Below are positions 9,501-17,166 of a stretch of DNA of 47,374 bases, one piece after another. The translations under genes were made by a program, and so were the position numbers. Under the pieces are notes generated by a model. It did no database searches. It had not been told where the DNA came from and worked only from the letters and a program-made list of their open reading frames with translations. The first letter of the stretch is position 1. Each line of letters starts with the position of its first letter. The stretch covers positions 1 through 47,374 of the forward strand of contig JAIEMP010000027.1 of NCBI GenBank assembly GCA_019752045.1, in the 5' to 3' direction. Origin of the DNA: Chitinophagaceae bacterium. GTDB lineage: Bacteria > Bacteroidota > Bacteroidia > Chitinophagales > Chitinophagaceae.

Positions 9501-10285
9501 ATGGCAAGAATACATGTAACTAAGAAAAAAAGAGCATAGGAAAATAATTGCTTCTGTGCAATTTCTGCTGCTGCTTTATGTATAAAAAATAAAAAACAAA
9601 ATATGGCCAGTAAACGCAGCACAACAGTTATAGCATTGAGCGGTTGCGGAAAATTGGTTTGCCGGTTGAGCCAAAAAAGAGCAGTACCGTCTTTACTTTT
9701 TACTTCCAGCTCTGTTTTTACCACATCGCTGATGGAATAATATTTTTCGATGCCTTTGAGATAGGCAAAACTGTTGCTTAAATAATCGGTTGTTACAAAA
9801 TAATTCCACTTTACCGGAATCAAAGCCATGGCCAGGCATGTGCTGTCATTCGCAAGCCGGCATGTTTTTTTATACACCGTATAATATCCATTGATGAGCT
9901 GTTCAAACCAAACACCATCTGCACGTTTCCACAATTCTTCATCGGGCAGTATACTTTGTGTATTCCAGAAACGTGTTTGAAATCCATCGTTGCCGGCAGA
10001 TGCCACAAATACAAAATAGTCTTTGTTTAAGAGTTGATTAAAAACTGTTTTATTGTACGTTCCATTATTTAAACTGGCCAGCAGCAACGAATCTCCAAGT
10101 ATTGTTTCAAAATCTGTTTCCCTGCTGTGAATGGTTCGTTGAATTGTTTTTTTAACCTGAACAGGAGCCGAAGTGTAAGACCAGTAATATTCAAACAGAA
10201 AAGAAAAAGTTAACAGCCATCCGGCTAAAATGAGCAGGTATCCATTTTTGAACAAAAAGTGGCGGATGGTTTGAATGTGGTTCAA
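6536..10285 (-). CDS. Very large NtrY-like membrane sensor histidine kinase
   Basis: At 1249 residues this is about twice the usual kinase length. The first ~480 residues hold an N-terminal anchor, an extracytoplasmic loop and a series of membrane helices. A second periplasmic part follows (about 490-740), then more membrane helices bracketing a sensor region at about 800-960. A HAMP domain (about 965-1015, with NRNDEIGELVQEYNKM) leads into HisKA, with phospho-acceptor His1041 in QVAHEIKNPLTPMK, and HATPase_c (NLIRNALES, DNGDGIEP, GTGLGLAM). The HEIKNPLTP block is typical of NtrY-like kinases. It is the last gene of a tight run with mazG, 10 bases downstream of it. No response regulator is adjacent. 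Confidence 0.85.
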   Translation of the reverse strand: MNHIQTIRHFLFKNGYLLILAGWLLTFSFLFEYYWSYTSAPVQVKKTIQRTIHSRETDFETILGDSLLLASLNNGTYNKTVFNQLLNKDYFVFVASAGNDGFQTRFWNTQSILPDEELWKRADGVWFEQLINGYYTVYKKTCRLANDSTCLAMALIPVKWNYFVTTDYLSNSFAYLKGIEKYYSISDVVKTELEVKSKDGTALFWLNRQTNFPQPLNAITVVLRLLAIFCFLFFIHKAAAEIAQKQLFSYALFFLVTCILAIRICSYYFPIPLNLRQFDLFDPSIYGSNNILKSLGDLLINSFLLLWVLLFIRRYRSAEPLFRFSINPVAGLVVTSAIIFFITILFGNIVQSLVADSQISFNVTNFFSLSVFSFAGFCVLGCLALNYFLLIDWLFSFFKHYTHNKLIQQLLALTVIGLLYLTATFNSGIVLFHLYLLGWLLLITVLLNNNKIDFRFLPSGGRSIFWLFFFSVSLTFLLITENAKREWQDRLRMAEKLSLQTDPSAENLLSIALKNFRSDFLIDNFSRFTTSGSSQFLKDSLLSEHFSGYLNKFETELYTFNQQEYPLYNADSTSYNTLNIIYKLQSKPTTVKDWQFYEESFDKFYYIAKKEITNPQTNRIEGYVFIIARPKRYADEKFDPQLFSKTFNLLPESMPSYAYAVYKNKELISSYNDYPFPVHLTEGQSNQSSFNKVKRNGFSELWYTAASNLTVVIAKPQNKLLETITLFAYLFCVFLLMVAFYRIVRFITQFGLKPSGWKKHLQLTFRTQVHTTIIGISIFSFLVIGVSTIFFFINRHSRINKERLSRTIQIMLTEVQEALSQHAVFDDVLKVYDEVSSADLQGKVNRISEIHGVDVNIYDPSGNLRISSQPYYYSKGLLSRKTDPAAYFKLSREYLVQTIEDEKVGTRSYMSIYVPVRDEEGKTYAYLNIPYFTSQDELKQEISNFLVTLINLNAFIFLIAGLIAFFVTGRITSSFSIISDKMKEIKLGKANEAIVWNRNDEIGELVQEYNKMVLQLEESANLLARSEREGAWREMARQVAHEIKNPLTPMKLSIQYLQKAVDSNSPDAKNISQSVAKTLVEQIDYLSNIASDFSSFANIGNPRLEQVNLGEAIQSVVALFSMYEEGAIDYDKPDQSVFIMADKTQLNRLFTNLIRNALESVPTDRKATVSIHYTVTGNTVLIHVQDNGDGIEPELQEKIFYPNFTTKTSGTGLGLAMCKSIVEQMKGEIWFTTEQGNGSTFFIELPVIS

Positions 10286-10295
10286 GTGATCAGAA

Positions 10296-11087
10296 TTAAA
10301 CTTCTCTGTTTTTTATTTTAATCCGGTTCCAGATAAGATCCATTTCCTGCAGGCTCATATCAACCAGTTGTTTTCCTTCACCAACAGCTTCCTGTTCCAT
10401 TTGTGTAAACCGTTGAATAAACTTGCGGTTGGTGCGTTCCAGCGCATGGTCTGCGTCTATCTGCAAAAACCGTGCATAATTCACGAGTGAAAAAAACACA
10501 TCGCCCAGTTCTTCTTCCATCTGATCCCTGTTATTTGCCAGCACCACTTCTTTCAGCTCGCCCATTTCTTCTTCTATTTTTTGAAACACCTGGTCTTTAT
10601 TATCCCATTCAAAACCCACCTGCTTTGCTTTTTCCTGTATGCGGATGGCTTTTACCAGCGATGGTAATCCTTTGGGTACACCGCTGAGTACAGAAGTTTT
10701 TCCTTCTTTCAGTTTTAATTTTTCCCAGTTGCGTTTTACATCTTCTTCATTCTTTACTTCTACTGTTTCAGAACCGGCCGGAGGATAAATGTGCGGATGC
10801 CTTGCAATCAATTTTTCACACACTCCGTTAATCACTTCATCTAATGTAAACTGTTGCTGTTCGGTACCGATTTTAGAATAGAACAAGAGGTGCAGCATCA
10901 GATCGCCCAGTTCTTCTTTGATGTGCTGCCAGTTTTTTTCGGTAATGGCATCGGCTAACTCATAGGTTTCTTCAATGGTTAACGGCCGCAGGGTTTCAAT
11001 GGTTTGTTTTTTATCCCATGGACATTGTTCACGGAGTTCATCCATAATTTTTACCAATCGCAAAAAACTATCGGCGGTTACTTGCAT
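10296..11087 (-). CDS. mazG: Nucleoside triphosphate pyrophosphohydrolase MazG
   Basis: A 263-residue two-domain MazG, the usual length. It hydrolyses (d)NTPs to NMP and pyrophosphate and helps clean the nucleotide pool; in other bacteria it also lowers (p)ppGpp signalling. The N-terminal family block RLVKIMDELREQCPWDKKQT is intact. The metal-binding EExxE ... EExxD motifs are seen at residues 39-43 (EETYE) and 58-62 (EELGD), and are repeated in the second half (EEEMGEL and EEELGDVFF). It lies 3 bases downstream of the DUF3667 gene and 10 bases upstream of the large kinase, so the three are probably co-transcribed. It is complete. Confidence 0.95.
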   Translation of the reverse strand: MQVTADSFLRLVKIMDELREQCPWDKKQTIETLRPLTIEETYELADAITEKNWQHIKEELGDLMLHLLFYSKIGTEQQQFTLDEVINGVCEKLIARHPHIYPPAGSETVEVKNEEDVKRNWEKLKLKEGKTSVLSGVPKGLPSLVKAIRIQEKAKQVGFEWDNKDQVFQKIEEEMGELKEVVLANNRDQMEEELGDVFFSLVNYARFLQIDADHALERTNRKFIQRFTQMEQEAVGEGKQLVDMSLQEMDLIWNRIKIKNREV

Positions 11088-11090
11088 ACA

Positions 11091-12212
11091 TTAAATATTA
11101 AAAGCTGAAAAAACTAAAAACCCTGTAAAAAGAAAAAGAACAAAAAAGAAAAAAATGAAGTTAAGCAGAAAGAATTTGATGACAGTAATGGCTCTTCGCT
11201 GCCGGTAATAATTCCGCATGGCCTTATATAAATAAATAAAGGAGGCAAAAAACAGACATACATTGATCCATGAAAACAATGACCAGCCGGTAATATTTAA
11301 AAGTTTATCTGAAGCAAAGGAAATGAGCATCAACAGAAAACAAAAAATATAATAGTATATGCTGAAGATGGAATGATTGACAAAATTAAAGCGGCTGCGG
11401 TGCCGTATGAATAAGAGGGAAAGTATAAAGGCAAAGATGGGCAACGAAATAAAAAAGATAGTGGGTAATTTATGCAGAAACACATCTGTCATGCGTGCAA
11501 AAGCCAGACCGGGCCTGTCGCCGTATTTTTCATTGAGCGCTGCCGATTTTCTGTTCAGTGCTTTTTTAAACCAACCGTCTTTAGCTTCAGGCGGCAAACT
11601 GTTTTGTATTGAATCGTACTCTGAAATACTGTTGTATTGTTTTCCGAAATTGATCACATTAAATGAAGATTTCTTATTCTCTTCTACAGTAGTATCCTTC
11701 TTTTCCTCCAGATCGGCTGCTTTCACCAGTGAATCAATCAAGGGTTCGTTCATCTCAGATAACTGATTGATGTTACCAACCTTTACTCCATTTACTTTAA
11801 TATCCCCGGTAGTAAAACCTACATTGAAATCAGCAGAGGTATTACGGAAACGTTCCTGCAACTTACTGTAACCAATTTCCATTTCAGTATCATTCACTTT
11901 AAAAATGGAAAAGAAGATGATGAAAAAGAAAGCCGATGAAAATACATACATCCGCACCGGGTTCATGTAAGCAGCACGGCGGCCACGGGTATACTCAGAC
12001 GGCAAAAAACCAGGTTTAAATAAGAGATAGCGAATAGCGGTGAGAAATTTTCCTTCAAAGTGAGTGATGTCGTTAAAGAAATGCACAATCAGCCCGCCCA
12101 GCGATTCTTTTGGCTCAACATTTTCCTGTCCGCAAAAATGACAATACCTGCCAAACACCCTCGCATTACAATTTAAACAGTTCTTTTCTTTGCGTTCCTT
12201 CCCGTGGGACAT
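11091..12212 (-). CDS. DUF3667 domain membrane protein
   Basis: The N terminus carries two CxxC knuckles (NCLNCNARVFGRYCHFCGQE), which likely bind zinc. The DUF3667 core follows: HFFNDITHFEGKFLTAIRYL, then LLFKPGFLPSEYTRGRRAAY and a membrane helix. After a long soluble loop (about residues 110-250) come four further hydrophobic segments up to the C terminus. The family is common in Bacteroidota; its function is unknown. A longer frame starts at 12260, but the ATG at 12212 (MSHGKERKEKN) begins directly before the zinc knuckles and is the better start. It heads the mazG operon. Confidence 0.8.
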   Translation of the reverse strand: MSHGKERKEKNCLNCNARVFGRYCHFCGQENVEPKESLGGLIVHFFNDITHFEGKFLTAIRYLLFKPGFLPSEYTRGRRAAYMNPVRMYVFSSAFFFIIFFSIFKVNDTEMEIGYSKLQERFRNTSADFNVGFTTGDIKVNGVKVGNINQLSEMNEPLIDSLVKAADLEEKKDTTVEENKKSSFNVINFGKQYNSISEYDSIQNSLPPEAKDGWFKKALNRKSAALNEKYGDRPGLAFARMTDVFLHKLPTIFFISLPIFAFILSLLFIRHRSRFNFVNHSIFSIYYYIFCFLLMLISFASDKLLNITGWSLFSWINVCLFFASFIYLYKAMRNYYRQRRAITVIKFFLLNFIFFFFVLFLFTGFLVFSAFNI

Positions 12213-12371
12213 ACAGCTGATTTTTGCTAAAAATAGAAAATCGGCCTCAACTTTAATCAAGTTTTGAGCTTTGCCTGCTTTTCAGAGTAAACAGGTACAA
12301 CATTTCATGAGCACCAAACGTTTAAGCACCGTGAACTGTGGAAAAACACAGAAAACCACGTCTACTTCAAA

Positions 12372-12379
12372 TATCTTTG
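12372..12379 (+). promoter_or_regulatory. Bacteroidota -7 promoter box
   Basis: TATCTTTG, an exact match to TAnnTTTG, ends 8 bases before the ATG at 12388. It supports that start over longer in-frame starts from 12271. Confidence 0.6.
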
Positions 12380-12387
12380 CCCTTACC

Positions 12388-13230
12388 ATGAACATTAAGC
12401 ATTATTTAGTTACACTGTTAACCATCGCAGTTATTCCATTCTGCAGCTACAGCCAGTTTTATCAAAAAGATATACTTAGTACCAAAGAAGCTGCCAGCCA
12501 GTTGAAACAATACAAAACGAATAAGATAAAAAAAGTAATCCTCAATTCGTTTGAAGCAACAGGTGAACCGGTTGATAAATTTATCTGCTACCAGGAAGTG
12601 TCACCCTCTTACAACAGTATTAAAACATACAGCCAAACTATTCAAACATTGCAATCAGTTTTGAGCAGTCAGTTTAATTTTAAAGGACAGCTCACTCGAA
12701 GTGCCGACAGTTCCAATACCACTTTAAATGTATCGTCTTATAACTATGATGCAAACGGAAGTTTAATAAGTGTTGAATCTGTATCGCAGGCGTATGCCTA
12801 CCAAACAAAAGAAATTGAAAAAAGATACTGGACCTACGACTCTGCTAACCTGCCCGTAAAAATGGTCCGGATCAAAAACAATACAGATACCATTGTTGTA
12901 CTTTTTACGGCCGATGAAAAAGGAAATATTGCAGAAGAAAGATGGCTCAGCAAAGGAACAGAAACACAGGCATGGTATTATTATTACGATGAGCAGAACC
13001 GCCTAACCGATATTGTACGTTTCAATGACCGTGTACAAAAATTATTACCCGATTATATTTACGAATACAATGAGCAATCGCAGCTTGCACAAATGATCTC
13101 TGTGCAAAGTGGCAGCAGCAATTATGTTACCTGGAAATATCAATACAACCCGCAGGGATTAAAAATCAGGGAAAGCTGTTTCAGCAAACAGAAGCAGTTG
13201 ATGGGATATATTACGTATAGGTATGAGTGA
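12388..13230 (+). CDS. Secreted protein with YD-repeat-like strands
   Basis: A 280-residue exported protein. A signal peptide is visible (MNIKHYLVTLLTIAVIPFCSYSQ), ending in a likely AYSQ/SYSQ-type cleavage site as is usual in this phylum. The mature part contains repeated tyrosine-rich strands of the form Y-YD-NG-L, for example NYDANGSLI, YYYYDEQNRLTDI, YEYNEQSQLAQM and YQYNPQGLKI, which resemble YD/RHS-type repeats but are too few for a toxin shell. I do not recognise a named family. The role is unknown; the repeats suggest a beta-rich surface or periplasmic protein. The start is supported by the -7 box at 12372-12379, and a strong terminator follows. Confidence 0.7.
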   Translation: MNIKHYLVTLLTIAVIPFCSYSQFYQKDILSTKEAASQLKQYKTNKIKKVILNSFEATGEPVDKFICYQEVSPSYNSIKTYSQTIQTLQSVLSSQFNFKGQLTRSADSSNTTLNVSSYNYDANGSLISVESVSQAYAYQTKEIEKRYWTYDSANLPVKMVRIKNNTDTIVVLFTADEKGNIAEERWLSKGTETQAWYYYYDEQNRLTDIVRFNDRVQKLLPDYIYEYNEQSQLAQMISVQSGSSNYVTWKYQYNPQGLKIRESCFSKQKQLMGYITYRYE

Positions 13231-13280
13231 TGAATGGTGAGTAGCAGAATTCTAAAAAAATGAAATAAACTATTGGATCA

Positions 13281-13310
13281 AAAAAAGCAACGATTACTCG
13301 TTGCTTTTTT
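13281..13310. terminator. Bidirectional intrinsic terminator
   Basis: A perfect 13-bp stem, AAAAAAGCAACGA (13281-13293) against TCGTTGCTTTTTT (13298-13310), with a TTAC loop and a T-run on either strand. It closes the YD-like gene and insulates the restriction-modification block that follows. Confidence 0.9.
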
Positions 13311-13374
13311 TATCCTAACTACATAGCCAAAATTGATTTTAAAAAAATTACTAAAATATTTGGCACTACCGATT

Positions 13375-13411
13375 TTGTCCGTAAATTTGTCCGTGTCCGC
13401 AAAATTGTCCG
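13375..13411 (+). promoter_or_regulatory. Four GTCCG repeats before the methyltransferase start
   Basis: GTCCG occurs at 13377, 13389, 13395 and 13407, so the starts are spaced 12, 6 and 12 bases apart. Three copies extend to TTGTCCG (from 13375, 13387 and 13405). The last ends 4 bases before the ATG at 13416. The regular spacing and the position over the expected promoter/leader suggest protein binding sites. Because the protein encoded next starts with a recombinase Arm-type DNA-binding domain, they may be its own sites (inference). Confidence 0.55.
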
Positions 13412-13415
13412 CAAA

Positions 13416-15641
13416 ATGATTAATGTCAAATTTTACCTAGATAAAGCAGATAAGAATAAGCTTTTCCCTATTCACCTTGTGCTCCGTCAGAAAGATGTAC
13501 AGGTGAAAGTTGCAACCGGTGAAAAAATAAAAAAGAAAGATTGGGATAATGCGTCCCAGTCTGTAAAAGATAGTTGCTATAACCACAAAGGGATAAATAA
13601 ATTCCTGTCGTTCTTAAAACAGGAAGTTGAGAAACATTTGGAAACTGCTCCACACTCCCAACTGACTGATAAAAAGATAAAAGAGAAAATACTTTCGCTT
13701 GTAAATAGTCGTAGAGGTAATACAGATGTAAAAATGGTTTGCGAAGACAAGGAATACTACGAGGGTAAACAGAAAATTACATTTTTGGATTTGTTCGCTG
13801 GTGCTGGGGGGTTCAGTGAAGGCTTTTTACAGGCGGAGCATGGAAATAAAGTGTATGATTTCTTGTTAGGAAGTGATATAAATGAAAACTGCGAATTAAC
13901 TCACCTTGCCCGGTACAATTATCAATTAGGACTTGATGCTGAATTTTTACGACAAGATATTAGTGAGCCGGATTTTCTCGATAATTTATTAAAGAGATTA
14001 AAAGGTAAACAAGTTGATGTTGTCTGCGGTGGACCTCCTTGTCAAAGCTTTAGTCTTGCAGGCAAAAGAAAGAAATTTGATAAGAAAGATGATTTGTTTG
14101 CACACTACTTAAAAGTTATAAGGCAGTTGAGGCCGAAATACTTTGTAATGGAAAATGTGAAAGGCATCCTAACAAAAGAGGAAGGAAGAATTCGTGAAAT
14201 GATTTTGCAAGAAATTAGGTCTATTGTTGATTTAAAAGAGTTTCACCAATTAATTCATTTTGTTGCTCAACTAAGGCGTCAGGAAAAAGAACAAGCATTT
14301 ATTCTTGATTGCTACAATTTGCGTTTACAATTCGAAACTGCCAATGACAAGGAAATTGAAGGAATAAAAGAAAGATACATTCAGAATGTCGAGAATAAGT
14401 TTAGGATTCTCACTCCAAAAATTGTTGATTACAAAACAAGTAAAACAGATTCAAGTATTAGTACAATCCGGCACGGATTTAATTTGTTGAAAAGGGCACA
14501 TGAACTTGCTTTTATCAGGAAGAAAGTAATTAATGAAAAAGCATTTTGTGATTTGGATAATGATTTCTTTTATGAAGATTTTAATAATTTTTTGACAGCC
14601 ATAGAATCCGAATCAATTGTTGAAAGGGTTAATACGGCCTTTAAAAACCTCAAGCCTGCAAAAGAATTTATTACTGACGTAAATGAAATAGTAAAGGCTT
14701 TAGAAATTTATGCTTATTCTTTTGATGAATGTATGGATGGATTGGCCGGATTTGTGAAAAATGCGAAACTCGAAAGTGAGTTTAATGAAATCTTGTCGCA
14801 CATAAGACTTTATAATATTGATGAACCTTTTGTAGCATTGGCTTCAAATTATGGAGTGCCACAAAACCGGGAAAGGGTTTTATTCATTGGTTGCCGCAAA
14901 GACCAGCAATTAATTAAACAAGTACCAGCAACTGTTTCAGGAAAAGAAAAGGTAACCATTTTTGAAGCATTATACGATTTAGATTTTGTGGGTAATGATG
15001 AAGAAAAGTTTAACTATGAAAAAGTGGACTTAAAAGCAAAGTATAATGGTACTACTGAAAAGATGGTGTCATTAGTAAAGAAGAGAACGGTAGATGGAAA
15101 GATTGATGAACGTAAAGGAATGACTTATTCAGAGTGGTCTAAACAAGGCCGTTTGAATGGCAGATTTGCGAATGCTAAGAATCCATTCTATGTTAGGAAT
15201 TTTGAAGAGTTAGAGAATCATTTAACTCACATGGTTGCCCCTTTGCATAATCATAAGACGAGCAAGCAAAACGATGATGTAGTAAAAAGGCTTGATGTTA
15301 TTTTGAGTGCCGGGGATTATGACCTGGCAAAGAAAAAATTAAAGCAGATTGGGCTTGAATCTGAAAAAAGAAACTATAATGTTTTGAAGGCAGACGGGCA
15401 AAGTCCAACTGTAATGACAATTCCGGATGATTATATCCATTATTCAACCCCAAGAGCACTGACAGTTCGTGAGATGGCCCGATTGCAATCATTCGATGAT
15501 TCATTCGTTTTTCAGGGGAAACGCTCAACTGGCGGGAATAAAAGGAAAATGGAAGTACCTCAATTTACTTTAGTCGGAAATGCTGTTCCACCATTAATGG
15601 CTAGAGCGGTGGCTTTGGAGATACTTAAAAACATTAGATAA
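13416..15641 (+). CDS. C5 cytosine DNA methyltransferase with N-terminal Arm domain
   Basis: A 741-residue type II methyltransferase. The C5-MTase motifs appear in order: motif I FLDLFAGAGGFSEGF (123-137), motif IV GGPPCQSF with catalytic Cys209, motif VI ENV (246-248), motif VIII QNRERV (483-488), motif IX RALTVREMARLQSF (680-693) and motif X GNAVPP (721-726). Two things are odd. Residues 1-75 look like the Arm DNA-binding domain of Bacteroidota tyrosine recombinases (VKFYLDK, VATGEKIKKKDWD, INKFLSFLK). Between motifs VI and VIII there are about 235 residues where 40-60 are usual, so roughly 180-200 extra, mostly charged and helical. It converges with the endonuclease gene, with 3 bases between them. 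The DNA looks AT-richer than its flanks, suggesting transfer. Confidence 0.92.
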   Translation: MINVKFYLDKADKNKLFPIHLVLRQKDVQVKVATGEKIKKKDWDNASQSVKDSCYNHKGINKFLSFLKQEVEKHLETAPHSQLTDKKIKEKILSLVNSRRGNTDVKMVCEDKEYYEGKQKITFLDLFAGAGGFSEGFLQAEHGNKVYDFLLGSDINENCELTHLARYNYQLGLDAEFLRQDISEPDFLDNLLKRLKGKQVDVVCGGPPCQSFSLAGKRKKFDKKDDLFAHYLKVIRQLRPKYFVMENVKGILTKEEGRIREMILQEIRSIVDLKEFHQLIHFVAQLRRQEKEQAFILDCYNLRLQFETANDKEIEGIKERYIQNVENKFRILTPKIVDYKTSKTDSSISTIRHGFNLLKRAHELAFIRKKVINEKAFCDLDNDFFYEDFNNFLTAIESESIVERVNTAFKNLKPAKEFITDVNEIVKALEIYAYSFDECMDGLAGFVKNAKLESEFNEILSHIRLYNIDEPFVALASNYGVPQNRERVLFIGCRKDQQLIKQVPATVSGKEKVTIFEALYDLDFVGNDEEKFNYEKVDLKAKYNGTTEKMVSLVKKRTVDGKIDERKGMTYSEWSKQGRLNGRFANAKNPFYVRNFEELENHLTHMVAPLHNHKTSKQNDDVVKRLDVILSAGDYDLAKKKLKQIGLESEKRNYNVLKADGQSPTVMTIPDDYIHYSTPRALTVREMARLQSFDDSFVFQGKRSTGGNKRKMEVPQFTLVGNAVPPLMARAVALEILKNIR

Positions 15642-15644
15642 CAA

Positions 15645-16589
15645 TTACCAGAATCGTTGCAAAGTCTTTAATTCGTCAAACCAATCTTGATAAGACATAA
15701 CAGCTTTACTTTTCCTAAGTCGATTGTCAATGCCATTTGAAATAATGACAAATTTTACACCATTCCTTTTGGCTTCTTCAAGTTTGTTGTCAGTTAAACT
15801 GGATGGACCTAATTTTTTACCGAAATTGCTATTCCCAATTGCAGTGCAAGCTCTATTTCTAGTATCATGCGGCATTTGAGCAAATGTCAACCGGAACCTA
15901 TCATTTGAAGTTGTTTGACAGGCTACAGCACAACAATTTTTTGGTTCTTCTTTATAAGCTTCAAGGTTAGGGAAAAAGAAGTCTAATTTGCAGCCTGTCT
16001 TAAGTACAAATTCTCGTTGATAATCTTGTCTGTAAATAAACCCATTTTTCAGTAGAAGATAAGATATATGATTCATTAAACTTGATCCAGATCTTGAAAC
16101 TCTCGATTGTCGGTTGGAGTCTGCTAATGACACAATTATATTAACTATCCCATCTAAAATTTTTGTTGGTTCGGATTCTAACAAAGGAGATCTCTTGTAT
16201 TCATCAATGATTGTTCTAACAGTTGGAAAGTCTATAGCATTTGCATCCTTATCAGCATATTCAATGAATCGATCAGTTATTTCCTTTTGTTTCTGAAGAA
16301 AAATTTCATACTCCAGAATTAGCAATTTATCAAGTGCCACATCAATATCAGTAGACTGACTACTTAATGACTCATATTTTTGTTGAGCTAATTCGGCCAT
16401 AGCCAAAGTTTGGGGTAAGTGTCTTTCACGTACAATCTTAATCAATCCCTTTTGCCCTTGAAGCTCATTCTTTATTTTTAGAAAATCGATTCTCATTATA
16501 TTAATATCTAAATTTTCATTTAAAGATACAATTATTGAATTTAGAACCCTTTTCGAGCAAGTTGCAACAACAAATTCAAGTATGGTCAC
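15645..16589 (-). CDS. EcoRII-like type II restriction endonuclease
   Basis: A 314-residue protein; I assign its second half (about 160-290) to the EcoRII C-terminal catalytic domain. The matching blocks are SRSGSSLMNHISYLL, KLDFFFPNLEAY (Asp203) and ACQTTSNDRFR (220s), equivalent to the R-x-G, PD and xKTTxKDRWR blocks of EcoRII. The catalytic lysine is replaced by Gln225. BglII also uses Gln at that position, so activity is possible. The N-terminal half lacks a clear EcoRII effector domain. The start is uncertain: GTG at 16589 or ATG at 16496 (MRIDFLKIK). Paired with the convergent methyltransferase, it makes a complete R-M unit; the target, perhaps CCNGG/CCWGG-like, cannot be read. Confidence 0.72.
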   Translation of the reverse strand: MTILEFVVATCSKRVLNSIIVSLNENLDINIMRIDFLKIKNELQGQKGLIKIVRERHLPQTLAMAELAQQKYESLSSQSTDIDVALDKLLILEYEIFLQKQKEITDRFIEYADKDANAIDFPTVRTIIDEYKRSPLLESEPTKILDGIVNIIVSLADSNRQSRVSRSGSSLMNHISYLLLKNGFIYRQDYQREFVLKTGCKLDFFFPNLEAYKEEPKNCCAVACQTTSNDRFRLTFAQMPHDTRNRACTAIGNSNFGKKLGPSSLTDNKLEEAKRNGVKFVIISNGIDNRLRKSKAVMSYQDWFDELKTLQRFW

Positions 16590-16896
16590 TCAACAATAAT
16601 AGTATTTGAATGCACTAAAAATTCGCACTACGGCTTTTGTAGATAAAGTCATAAATCATGTCGGCAAATCCCGTTTTCCAAAATAGTAATCAAATAATCT
16701 TGTACTGTTTTATTCGCTTATTTATCGATTAAAAGTGCCTATCATTAAATTCGTACAATTTTAAAAGTGCGCCTAGAAATTTGAGAATATCGTTTCAGGT
16801 GTTCTTGTTTATAAATAATCGATTATACTATACTTACAAGAACCCAGCGATCTTGGGGATAAGGATAGAGAATAGGTGATAATTCCATTTTAAATC
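16590..16896. other. Intergenic region with a spaced inverted repeat
   Basis: No gene is seen. The region is AT-rich and holds the start region of the endonuclease gene at its left. GTTCTTGT (16801-16808) and ACAAGAAC (16836-16843) form an 8-bp inverted repeat around an AT-rich core containing ATCGAT. It could be an operator or a recombination core; no T-run makes it a terminator. It marks the probable right boundary of the restriction-modification block. Confidence 0.4.
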
Positions 16897-16928
16897 AAAA
16901 AAGCCTTGATCGTTAATCGATCAAGGCT
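16897..16928 (-). terminator. Terminator after tRNA-Leu(UAA)
   Basis: The 11-bp stem AGCCTTGATCG (16902-16912) with CGATCAAGGCT (16918-16928) ends, on the minus strand, in six T residues (A-run at 16897-16902). It closes the minus-strand tRNA unit. Confidence 0.85.
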
Positions 16929-16941
16929 CTTACATTTTTTG

Positions 16942-17027
16942 TGCCCCGGAACGGAGTTGAACCGTTACGACCGTTGCGGGTCACAGGATTTTAAGTCCTG
17001 CGTGTCTACCAATTCCACCACCGGGGC
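16942..17027 (-). tRNA. tRNA-Leu (UAA)
   Basis: An 86-nt class II tRNA. The acceptor stem GCCCCGG/CCGGGGC is perfect, the D-arm reads GGTGGAATTGGTAGACAC, and the anticodon stem CAGGA/TCCTG holds the loop CTTAAAA with anticodon TAA (UAA, Leu). A long variable arm (GACCCGCAACGGTCG) and a T-arm with GGTTCAACTCC follow. The discriminator base is A; CCA is not encoded. It lies downstream of tRNA-Gly on the same strand. Confidence 0.95.
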
Positions 17028-17039
17028 TCCAAAGAGGTG

Positions 17040-17066
17040 AAAAAAAATCCCGCTTTAGATGCGGGA
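17040..17066 (-). terminator. Short hairpin with T-run between two tRNA genes
   Basis: On the minus strand TCCCGC-atctaaa-GCGGGA is followed by eight T residues. It has the form of an intrinsic terminator for tRNA-Gly, yet only 12 bases separate it from the 5' end of tRNA-Leu and no new promoter is visible there. It may act as an attenuator or processing hairpin. Confidence 0.65.
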
Positions 17067-17071
17067 CTTTG

Positions 17072-17144
<73 letters not shown>

Positions 17145-17166
17145 TTAAAAAAGAACTATCGGGGTG

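Noticed and set aside
13231-17030. Integration of the restriction-modification block into tRNA-Leu with duplicated att sites
   Set aside because: I looked for a copy of the tRNA-Leu 3' end on the left side (around 13300) and found none; the block also stops short of the tRNA terminator.
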